Part shown: positions 22,854-34,200 of the stretch, piece after piece
How positions within the stretch are numbered: position 1 is the first letter of the stretch
How the letters are laid out: each line of letters begins with the position of its first letter
Assembly: GCA_014871385.1 (NCBI GenBank)
Contig: CM026426.1
Coordinates: 105,745,281-105,809,280, forward strand
Direction of reading: 5' to 3'
DNA from: Ceratodon purpureus
Lineage: Eukaryota; Streptophyta; Bryopsida; Pseudoditrichales; Ditrichaceae
DNA: 64,000 nucleotides
The notes under the pieces: generated by a model
The model's input: the letters and a program-made list of their open reading frames with translations, nothing else
Databases searched by the model: none
Told to the model about the DNA's origin: nothing
Position numbers and translations under genes: made by a program

Positions 22854-25264
22854 TGTGAGGTGGAAATTCGCTAAACAACAACCAAGCCCAATAAAATCTA
22901 GATTCGTTCTACGGGAGGGTCAAGTTCATCTAAGTTTGGTGTATGTCTAAGATTTAAGTAGGTAAATAAAGGTTTTTAAGGCTAAATGTCTTAAAGATAA
23001 CTCTTATCTTAGAGTTTGTGTGGCACTTTGCCAAATAAGCTTTAAGGAGGGGGGTGGAATGAATCTAAAGGATCTCACAACCTCACTCGTTGCCCTTTAT
23101 CCTTGCCATGTTTGGCCATGGAGATCCTCCATGTAGTTCTCTCATCATTCATTGTTGATTCCTTAATTAAAGTGAATTATTTAAAACACAATTTACCTCG
23201 AGCAATTAACGCTCTCCAATCTCCATTCTCCAAGTACTCCTTCCTTCACTTAAAGGATTACTCAAGTTAGTAAATTGTATTCTTAAGATAAATTCACTTA
23301 AGTTTACTAACACAATGCACTATATGCATGCATTATGCTCTCAAGGACTTCATTCACAACTTCTAATCTAATTCCACTTCACAATGCATTAACTCCTTTA
23401 TTTCTTCCCTTGAGTCTTAACTCACTCAAGCTATATTCACTTTGGTACTCACTTCTAAATCCAAGTATTCACAATTACTTATTCAACTCATAATCTTTAT
23501 CATCACTCAATGATTACAATGATTCACTCTTTAAGCAATTAAGGTATTTCCTTAACTTTCCATGAAGTACTATTTAATTTTTAAGTAATATAATGTTGAA
23601 ATAATACTCCTCTCAAGTCAATATTCCAAACATTCAACTCACAACACACACATTCAACACTTTCTTACACAATTCCTTATACAATCTTAAAGAATTCACT
23701 CATTCTTTTATTGCAAAGACTAGCTCCAAGCTAGGACACACATATTACACAATGTGGTGCTTAACACCTTGGGGGAGAAGGGGATATAGTCCAAATCTTA
23801 AGGGCTACATCCTTTCTCAAGGGGTGCGCCTTTAAGTTGGCACCTCCTCTTAAGGTCGCGACTCTTTACAAGGTCGTATCCTTTAACAAGGGGTACATCC
23901 CTTTATAAATGTGCACCTCTTGCCGTGTTCACATATAACCTATATTCTTAAGTGTTTATTCTTAAGCTATCTACTTCTTCTAGTGTGAACTAAGTTTCTT
24001 AAGTCCCTTTTCATATTCTAAGGATTTCTCCCTACTTAAAGCACTTAGTTTCTAATTTTTTAAAGTTTTTATTGCTACAGTTTCTTATTCTTAAGAATTT
24101 AGGCTTAAAACTAAAAAGTAGCTCTACATAGCCCTCTTCTTTAGCATGAAGACGCCCTCGTCGAATAAAGGTCTTCAATGTTATTTGTATCTTTTTTACT
24201 CCTTTCTTAAAAGATCTTTGACTTGACACTTCCATTTTTTAAAGCAGATTCCATTTTCATCTTTGTTTTCGCTTAAGTATATCCCTTAAAGGATTATTCT
24301 TGAGTTAGTTCCTTAAGTACTTCTTTAATTGTCTCACAAATTCTCCAACTTGGTTTGAAACTTTTCTTTTGATCTCTTATTTCTTGATTGTGGTCTTGTA
24401 CTTGTCTTTATTATCTTGAACATTGAATTTTGATTCATTAAAGTACAATTTTATCAACTATCAACTTAAAGACTCGACTTAACAACTCTCATCAATAGTA
24501 ATTATGACCTAAAACTTTATTATTTTCTCTCATGGATATTCTTTCAAACTATCTCTCAAGATTCTATTATTCTCTCGGGAATTTTTTAATGAACTCTCAT
24601 ATTGACTTAATTTTCCCTCTTAATTTTTATCATGTTTTTTGACTCTATTCTTTCTTTAAGATCATCACTTTTTCTTAGAGCTCTCATTTTTTTCTTGAAA
24701 TCCTCTCTCTTTCATTCATTTTTACTCATGTTCTTTCATTCTACTCATTTTCTCTCAAGACCTTCTAAACATTATTATTATTATTTTATTTAAATTGCAG
24801 GGTACTAATTGTTCTTCTCTCAAACAATTTTCTTGCAATTTTTCACTCACTCCATTATCATGTTCTCTCTTATTTTTCCCTTTCGGCATGCTAAAAGTTT
24901 TGTATAGTTTTAACTGATTACTAAACTTTCCTTTATTTTATTCACTTGGCAATTGGCTTCCTTAAACTTTACTTCTTTTCTCCTTCTTTTATTTTATTTT
25001 ATTATGTCCAATTTAAGTTTAGAAAGTCTAAATTAATTTTTTAATCACGCTTTGGCAATTTTTTGTATATTTTTAATTTTCTCTCACAAAGGAACTAATT
25101 ACTATATGAATTTAATCTCATAATCTTTACACGGTTTATATAAACTGCCTATTATACTTTTCCGACTTTAATAATTTTGTATTAGGTTCACTGTAGGCAG
25201 GATTTTTCAAACTCCTATCAAAGGAGTGGTACAGAATTATAATTTTGCAGTGACACAATGCGCA
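22854..25264 (-). repeat. Element 1 3' LTR
   Basis: On the plus strand it begins TGTGAGG and ends TGCGCA, and matches 38992-41402 base for base in length. The following six bases (GAGTTC) are also shared with the other LTR flank, so the boundary is uncertain by six. There is no ORF of note. The polypurine tract on the minus strand next to it is weak (GGTGAAGAA). Confidence 0.9.
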
Positions 25265-26277
25265 GAGTTCTTCACCAATTGACATTACTTTTATTGAATT
25301 CTGATTTAAGTCTACCAGTTTCTGAGAGAACATTGTAATTCATGTGTTCTGATAACCGCTGTGTCCGTGAGTAATTGACATTTGCTATCACTACTGTGAC
25401 CGTGGGTTCGCTCCTAGGTCCTCACGGAAATCATCCCATATGGTTCGTCATGGCCTCCTAGGTTTGATATAAATAGAATCATATTAATCATTATCCTCAG
25501 TCAAAGCCTTGGTGGCTTGGTGATCTGAGGCTGTGGATTCGAACTGCCGTGGCAGCCCGAGGGTGCTAGTGCCGGGTTCGAATCCACCCTCCGACACCCA
25601 CCCCACCACGCTTTCAATGCGCAGTTGATAGTGCCTAATTTTTTATTTTTTATTTATTTATTTTTTTGTTCGTAATCTTTCTCTTGCAATCTGAAATCTT
25701 GTCTGTATACACAGAATTTAATTTTAACAATCGCACCCGTATACATTACACTCTATTTTTGTTTCCACATTCCAATTACCTTTTTTGAAATTCCTTACAG
25801 TTCTTCATTATCTCATATTTCCACAAAGTTCACAAATTTTACAGAGTTCTTAATCCTCAGGATTCACAAAGAGATTTCTCGAAACATGCATTCTGCAATT
25901 CTTTCAGACATCATCTTCCTCTTAATGTTTTGAGCAACCTCGAAGTATTCACCTGTATCATGTACATAGACTACATTCCAGTTTCAAAACACAACGCAAC
26001 AATTATTTTTTAACTTGTCTTTGATTCACGTGATCAGTCAAAATATTCAAGCTTCCGAATCAAGGTCTGAAAGTATAAGATTCAAAATCAGTAGTTTGTA
26101 AACTAATTTATGTGAATCAACAGAACTTCAAATCTTCAGCCTTTGCATGCTACAGTGGCATGCAGTCTCGGTGCTTCCAATTTCTTCATCTCTCTCAACC
26201 ATCTTGGTCTCGGTCCTCCTGGATATCTTCATACTTCTGTGACTTCATCCTGCAGATTTTCTGAACTATTCCTTGCT
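25265..26277. other. Element 1 internal non-coding region between accessory ORF and 3' LTR
   Basis: About 1 kb without ORFs, containing the SINE-like segment described separately. Confidence 0.6.
25500..25680 (+). mobile_element. tRNA-derived SINE-like segment
   Basis: A-box-like TGGCTTGGTGA (25513-25523) and a perfect B-box GGTTCGAATCC (25575-25585) are spaced 51 bases apart. They are followed by CACCCTCCGACACCC, a short spacer and a T-rich tail (TTTTTATTTTTTATTTATTT) around 25640-25670. The acceptor stem does not close, so it is not a functional tRNA. It fits a SINE or tRNA fragment inserted in element 1. Target duplications were not identified. Confidence 0.45.
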
Positions 26278-29200
26278 TTACCGTCTCTTCGATTCTCCTC
26301 TAAACTTCTTGTGTTTCAGTTCATCCTCCAGTTCCATTTCTTGCAACACAACTTGCATTTCACTCTGCTCCAGATTTCTTCTTACATCTTCATCATGAGC
26401 TAGGAGGTAGGTATCATGGTTTTTCTGATAGTTGAGCCAGACATCTATCTGCTCTTGCCGACTGTTGGAAAACTCTAGACTGAGGATAGAACTAGGACTA
26501 TTCAGAAAAGAGGTAATTGCCATACACTCAAGTAAGCGTATCCATCTAGTGGGCTTCTGCTGGAGCTTGATCCAAATGTAAAGCTCGGGTTTAGACTCAT
26601 CGTACCTCTTGACATTTAGGACCATTCTGTACCTTTGACAGATACAAGCAAGAAAATGGCAGAAAATGGCAGCTCTGAAACAGAGCGGATCAGTATGGTG
26701 ACGATGGGCTTCGAAGAAGGCTCTGTAAGCCTTTGAACATTCTTGATAACTCGAGAAAGAGCTTGGAATTTGAGGCCAGTTATAAGGGATGGTATCCAAC
26801 TTGGCCCAGGGTGCCCACTTATACCTTCTCGCACATTTTAGGGGACATAGATGGGGATTCGTAGCAACTGCTACAGGCATCGTTATCGGCCATTGAGCTG
26901 ACAGTCGGGGATAAATTTTATCCCACTGTCTCCATCCCTTCCTTGAAACTCCGTAATCTTCAAGTATCCATTCTAAGGCTTTCCACGTTGGAAAGGGAAC
27001 TTCTTCCTTGTGATCAAATAGAGCATCGTATTGTCCAAGAAACCTCTGGTTGAGATAGGAGCCGGTTACTGGGGTAGGTTGTTTCAACCATAAAGGAGCT
27101 CGGAAATCCGGGGGGGGGGGGGGGGGGGGGGGGGGTGGTAGCAACTGTCCCATGACAGAGTAGTCATCCATATCTAACACCTGGTTAGTAATATTCTCCA
27201 AAATCCTCTGAATTTGCTGTTGAGAGAGCACCCTCCCATACACATATTGTGCAATTGTCATCTCTCCTCTCTGAGCCACTTCTTCTCTTCTTCTCACATG
27301 AGATAGAAGTTCTTCAAAATTTGGTTCTTGCTGTAGTTCTTGGTACAGCTGCTCCAAACTCTGTTTCCAGCGAGGGATCTCCTCGGGATCAATAGTCCCA
27401 TTGACTGTAGACAGTCGGTTTTCAGGTAATCTCACATACTTATGAGCCTCGGCAGCGTGATCCAGCTGCCTCTTGGCTTTGAGCTGAGATTCCAGCTTCA
27501 TATAATAAAGAAGAACTCGAGACCCTATGTCTCCAATAGGATCCAACAGTTTTGCATCTGAAGTCAAATATAAATCTGCTCTCACCAACATCTCACATAA
27601 GAGGTTTCGCATGTTGTCATACCTCTCGGCACTGTTCCACACCCTGTCGAATTCTTTGTCGGTGAGAGTAGATCCTCTTGTGAGATTGTTGAACTTGAGA
27701 AATGTATCTCTCTGTAACTCGTAACTCCTAAAGAGAGAAAAAGAGGGTGGGGCATTTAGCTCTTGCCACCACACAATCTCTTGTAAGTGTAGCTTTTGCC
27801 CTTGCTCAAGAGCAACCTGTGATTGCAGCTTGAGGTTGGCCTCGGCCAGGGTCCTCACGTGGTGTTCTAAATTTGACACCGTAACAATATCCTGCTGTGT
27901 CAGCAAGGTTGCAATCGGATTGTCAAATTTAACCTCTTGCACTTGTTTCGCATGCTGCTGAATTAGCAGGGTCATTTCTCTCGTCAATTTCTCATTCTTC
28001 TCCTTTTCGCACGTATAGAGAGCCTCAGTTTCTGACAGCTTCTCCGTTGCTTCTTCAAATCTCTTGGTTACCTTGGTAACCTCTCCTTGCAACCTCTCAC
28101 TATCTTGAATTTTCGTCACCAATTCCTCGTGCTTTCTCTTCCACTGTTCCCTGTGCTCCACGGTTTTCTTCAACTCCGTTATCAGCTCTGAATTCTCCTG
28201 TTGCAGTTTTTTCTCTATCTCATCCTTAGCTTTGAGAATCTGCTCACCACTGTTCTGGTATTGAATAACAAGGTCCTCCTTCTGAGTTATTAGTAACTCA
28301 AGGCCCTCTTTCTCCTTCTGCCACGAAAGTTTCTCCTGATCTCCGTGTTGCTTGGTAGCCGTTGACTGTGAATTGGAATTTTTGTTGCCCGTCTCGGTAC
28401 GACTTTTCACTGATTCATTCTGATCCTCTGCAGCCTTCGTAGCTAGCTTGTCTGAATTCTTCTCAAGATTTCGTTGCCCATTCCTTGGTGTCGTCCCCTT
28501 AGCTCTCGTTGTCATGGACATGGGGGAGGTTGGTGGAGCAGCTTCGGTAGCCGCAATCCGAAGCTGTAACCCGGCCACAGGTGTCGGTGGTGGAATCATC
28601 ACCTTCTCCTGGGTGTACAGCGGATCAGGGGACAGCTGGCGAGGAGTTTCTTGGAGAAAAGGGGCATCATCAACACCACATTCTTCTTGTGAGGAACTGA
28701 TATACCTTCTTCTCTTCCTTTGTGATGTCTCGCACTTGTCAGATGCCTTGTTGCTCATGCTTGACTCTGCTTCTAGGTCGGCACAGAATGCAGAGATATA
28801 AGTGGTGCTGTAGAAGAAAAGGCTGTTTCTTGTGGCCTTCCCTGCAATCTCCATTCGAATTTGATTAAAGAGTATCTTGCTCCAATTCAGCTTTTCTCCC
28901 ATCCAGCCTCGGTACGCAGCTGCTAGACCTTCGGGGGTAATTACTTCCGGTCCTTCTGGTGCCATCAGCAGCCTCTGGTTGATGTATCGGAGCCATTCTT
29001 GCCAACAGAATTTAGCCTTCGAGATGCTTTATCCTGTCTCTATCGACGCAGCAGCAGGTTTGTCGAATACATAGGATAGCTCAGTCTTACTTAGCAGCTC
29101 CACATTCACCAACGTTGGTCCTAAGAACGGTAGGGTGAAGTTTTGCAGAATCGTTTGCACATCGAAGTGAACAATCTTCCCTTGAATCCGAAACTCATCT

Positions 29201-29481
29201 TGTGCACCCCTGCGTGAATTCAATAAAAATGCTAACACCTTATCTAGTTTAGCTTCCGGCCACTCTTTCTGTATAAACTCCCATAATTGTGCTTTCTCCA
29301 AGTTGGCACGGTTTGGGTTGGTCATCTTTGGAGCAATCTCCATCAAAGGTGACGGCTCAATGATAAAATCTGTCTTCCGTTTCTTCACCCCCATGGTTTC
29401 GTCACTGTTTGACACAAGTAGCTTCACGGTGGAGGCTTTTTTCACACAAAACGCATCAATATCAGCACTTGTCTTAACCAT
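26278..29481 (-). pseudogene. Element 1 accessory ORF after pol (about 1,067 codons, one stop)
   Basis: One frame runs from ATG 29481 to the stop at 26278, interrupted only by TAA at 29029-29031; the frame on both sides reads as one protein. The N-terminal 170-210 codons form a globular part. Residues about 250-370 are Ser/Thr/Pro and Lys/Arg-rich (KRRRY). A long coiled coil of Glu/Lys/Gln heptads follows (about 28330-27900), then a helical region, a polyproline tract from the G run at 27110-27135, and a Trp/Tyr-rich C-terminal domain. No signal peptide or transmembrane helix is seen, so it is not env-like. It occupies the position of the third ORF of Athila-type elements. Element 2 has an ORF of the same layout. 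Confidence 0.75.
27110..27135 (+). repeat. G26 homopolymer
   Basis: A run of 26 G encodes a Pro tract in the accessory ORF. An equal-length run lies at 41614-41639. Both are prone to slippage or assembly error. Confidence 0.95.
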
Positions 29482-31235
29482 AATTCCGAAATTCCTTGTT
29501 CATATAGATTGATAGCTTTTTCTTCTTTGTTTTTCCATGTTATTTAATTCCTTTCTTCTCTCGGCAGTTGGTTACTCTCAATATACTTAACATCTCAACT
29601 GTCTACATTGACTCATTCGAAAGGACTCTCACTGTTCTTTGCATTTCTTTCCAGAGTTAATTCGTTTTCTTGCCAATGAACAAAACTGAAATTGAATGAA
29701 ATGAGCTTACCTTGTTTCAACCACTCTGAAACTTGTATGTATGCAAATGAGCAAAAACCTATACATTTTGACACTCAGAGTCAGTACTTGTATTTGTTCC
29801 TACCATATTTCCACAATTCAAACTGTATGCACCAGACTCGATTTTTCAGTTATGGTAATGTCTCGCTCATTCCCTCAGCATTTACAATTTCCAGAAAAAG
29901 CTTACAAATCTTCACCATGTCACCCTTACATGATGTGTATGTAATCTATATGCTCCTGTAGGTTCGAAACTTGGTTGCTATCTCGGTTGTTACTTCTCAC
30001 GTCTGTTTCAATCTCCAACACTGTTACTCTTGGACTTAATGTACTTACAATAATTTCTCTCTCCTATCGCTTAATACAGAATTCAGGAATTGATATAACT
30101 AGGATAGTGTGTTTATATTTCCATCAACACAAGACTACCTGCTTCAACCAATTTCCCGCACACGAAAGATGAATATTTGTACATAAAAGGATTCCATTTC
30201 CAATCTGTAGTTGGAGTCTATTTAACATAACTTCCGCAACTTACAATAATGCTCAACAATTTTATGCTACGCACTCACCTACCTTTTACTGTTTGCTCAC
30301 AACAGACTTCTTAGTACGACATCACATTTTCCAATTTATCTCACAAACTACAAGTACTTCAGAAAAGACAAGACCAAGATGACACACTAAAAAGACTGAT
30401 TACCAATCACACAATTCACAATGCTTTTGCAAGACTCACCTCCTCAATTCTTGAATGTTCTTCCAAGTCTGTGCTCACCCTTGTGACACCATTCAAGTTT
30501 TTTCAACCTTTGTAGTCTCACAGACTGTTTCTAATACGTACCCACAAAACAATTCTCAAGTCAGAGAAATCTATCAGAGTTTACTGCAATTTGTAATCTC
30601 ATGTTACTAACTACTGCGAAACTGAAATTACAATCCACCAGCCTCGAAACCAATTCCAAGATCACACACCCAAAACCACATTTTACTTCAGCTTCACCTG
30701 AATTCGTCAGCAACATGCCCCAGCTTCCCGCAACTACTTAATCTTGACAAGGTGACTCAGTGCATTGCACCGTGATTCCAAAAATAATTTCCCTCAGCTA
30801 GCTCAGAATTTGTGGGCTAGGGTTTCAAAACTTGGCTTGCAACTTAATTCCGCAGGCAAGAAGTGTAATCGTTAGTAACTGACGTTCATCATTTCTGAGT
30901 TACTCCTTAACTGCATGGCCACGTGTCTCCTAGATGGGACGTTGTTTCCTTTGGACTTTACTGTGTTACTTTATTCTTCTCCCATCATTCTAATTTATTT
31001 ATTCCATTTTGAAAGTTTGGGGCTTCTATTTAATTCTTATAACCTCTTTGCTATCACAATCTCATGAGACTTCTTAACTACTAGTTCCCCAAGTATTTCA
31101 AATTGTTTATCTTGTGAATCTACTTCTAAAAAATCTAATTTTTTAAGAAAGTAAAATTTTCCTTTAAAAATTTTAGGAGGGTATAAGGTACATTATTTTA
31201 CACTTTGGCCCCCTTCTTTAAAGGATAACTTGCCC
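29482..31235. other. Element 1 spacer between integrase and accessory ORF
   Basis: About 1.75 kb with no ORF above 100 codons. It would serve as leader or intron for the accessory ORF if that is made from a spliced or separate RNA. Confidence 0.5.
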
Positions 31236-34200
31236 TCAAGTTATGTATTTTTTAAGACGGTAACCGTTATAACGAGTATTATGAATATTCCCCTCAAAGT
31301 CTTGAATTTCTGTAGAACCATTGGGGTAAGCATTTAAAACTCGGTATGGTCCAAACCATCTCATTTTAAACTTACCTGGAAATTTTTGAAAACGACTATC
31401 ATACAATAATACATAATCATATTGTTTAAATTCCTTTGGTTGCAACTTACTATCATAATAAGTTTTACGATGCCGTTGAATTGCTTCTATATTAAGGTTA
31501 GCCTGACCTCGAATTTCATCTAACCTTTCCAACATCTCATATCGAGCTCCTAAGGAATCAGTATCTCCCAATCGCTCCGAAATAGCTACTCTTAAGGAAG
31601 GTAATTCAACTTCTATGGGTAACATAGCTTCTAACCCATAAACAAGTTGGAAAGGAGTAGCTTTAGTTGTAGTTTTAACCGTACATCGATATGCCCATAA
31701 AGCATGATTAAGTTCATAATCCCAATTTGAGGGGTTTCCGGCTAAGGTTTTAGTGATAATTTTGCAAAGTATACCATTGGTTTTTTCAGTTTGGCCATTA
31801 GCCCTAGGATGATAAGGTGTAGATTTTCTATGTTTTATAAAGTAATCTTTCAACATCTTTTCTATAGTTTCATTTATAAAATGTGTTCCTCTGTCACTTA
31901 CTATTTCCTTAGGACATCCAAATCTAGTAATGATATTCTCATAAATGAACTTGGCAACCATTTGTGCATCATCCATTTTAGTTGCTACCGCTTCAACCCA
32001 TTTCGTTACATATTCCGTAGCAACCAAAATGTATCTTTTTTGTCCTTGCCGACTTGGTGGTTTGATTGGTCCCACAAAGTCAATTCCCCATTTTTCAAAA
32101 GGGATTTGGGCTAAAATTGGAGTTAAGGGCATAGCCTTACTTGGAGTAGGTTTTCCTACTCTCTGACACGGGTCACATTTTCTAACATAAAGTGTAGCAT
32201 CAGAAAATAGAGTGGGCCACCAATAGCCAGTTCTTAAGGCTTTTTGAGTTGTGGCCCATCCCGCAAAATGCCCTCCACATATTTCATCATGACAACCCTT
32301 TAAGACCATGGGTACTTCACTCGGGTTTACACATCGTCTTAAGACATCATCATGTCCACGTTTATAGATAACACCTCCAATCATTGTAAAAGGTTGTGCT
32401 CTATGAGCTAACCTAGTTTTTTCTTTTGGAGTGTAATTATGAGGGAAAGTTCTTTTGGTTAAGTAATAAATGATATCGGCATATTCTGCCGGAATAATAT
32501 CCATGACATCCATTCCATCCTTAACATTAAAGATGTGTGCATCCGGGAAACTATCATCTATAGATTCAAGATTTAGAGTATCATTAATACGAGAAAGGAA
32601 ATCAGCATTTTGATGGCTTTTGCCAGGTCTTACATTCACAGTGAAATCAAATTCTTGCAATAATAAGACCCATCTTGCCACTCTTCCACTAAGTTGGGGT
32701 TTATTGATCATATACTTTAAAGCATCATGATCAATATGGAATGTGAACTTATACCCCAACAAATAATGTCTAAACTTTTGAACAGAAAAGATCATGCCCA
32801 ATCCTTCTCTTTCTGTAACTGAGTAATTCCTTTCAGGAGCACTTAATTGACGACTTGCAAAATAAATTGGTCTATCATGACCCTTACTATTCTTTTGACT
32901 TAAGACACTACCAATAGCTACATTCGAAGCATCCTCATACACTTCAAATGGTTTGTCCCAATCCGGGGGAATTAAAATGGGTGCCTTACTTAAGCGTCTT
33001 TTTAATTTCTTAAAGGCTTTGGTACACTCATCTGTCCATATGCCGGCTGTATCTGTTTGTTTGGTTAATAGTGTTAAGGGTGCAGCTATAAAGGCAAAGT
33101 TATAAATAAACATTCTATAATAGCCCACGGCACCTAAAAATGCTTTTAATGCAGTCAAATGTTCAGGTATTCCAATGCTAAGTATAATTGCTACCTTATC
33201 AGGGTCAACAGAAATGCCCTCTTTAGAGACTACATGCCCTAAAAGTTTCCCACAAACTGTAGCAAATTCAGACTTAGCCGCGTTAATGGAAATTCCATAT
33301 TTACGACATTGTCTAAAACATTGCTTTAAGGAGCTTGGGTGATCTTTCTTAGACCCAAAGACACAAAAATCATCTAAAAAGATTTCCATAAATTTTCTTA
33401 AGTATTTAGTGAAGGCTCTTGTCATTACTCTTTGGAATGTTGCGGGTGCATCACATAATCCAAAGGGCATAACATTATATGCAAATGTTCCCCAATCTGT
33501 GGTAAAAGTAGTTAAAGGTCTATCTTCAGGTGCAATTTGCACTTGATTATAACCAGAAAACCCATCTAAAAAAGAATAACACTCATGGCCAGCTACCCCA
33601 TCTAAAACAGCATCTGAAAAGGGTAGAGGAAAGAAATCTTTTTTAGTGGCACTATTCAACCTTCTAAAATCCTGACATATGCGGATTTTCCCATTCTTTT
33701 TAGGTACTATAACTATAGGTGAAACTCATTCACTATATGGTACAGGATATATGAATTTACATTCTAAAAGTTCATCAATTTCTTCCTTAACCATTAAGGA
33801 ATATTTAGGGTTCATCCTATATTGCCTCTGTCTGACTGGCTTAACATTAGGTTCTAACACAATATGATGTTGACAAACATCAGGTGGAATTCCCTTTAAG
33901 TCTTTATAAGTCCAAGCAAATGCATCTTTTTCACTCATAAAGAATTTATACCACTCATCATATTCTTTAGAACTTAATCCATCATAAATATTAATGGGTT
34001 TAGGATCTTCTTTTGTCCCAAGATTCATTTCTATAGTATTCTTAAGTGGGAGTCTACTTGTAAAAGGATTTTCCTCTTTAAACTCTCCTAATGATTCTTC
34101 TGAATTGGATACATATGGTGGTTCTTCCTCTGATTCTTTATCAATGGTTATGTTAAAGACAGAAGAATTTTGCCAAGCTTCTATGGCTACGTCTGAGTCT

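Noticed and set aside
25500..25600. A functional tRNA gene
   Set aside because: A and B boxes are present but the acceptor stem does not pair and a T-rich SINE-like tail follows.
26278..28965. Envelope gene of a retrovirus-like element
   Set aside because: Position fits, but there is no signal peptide, transmembrane segment or cleavage motif; it is dominated by a coiled coil.
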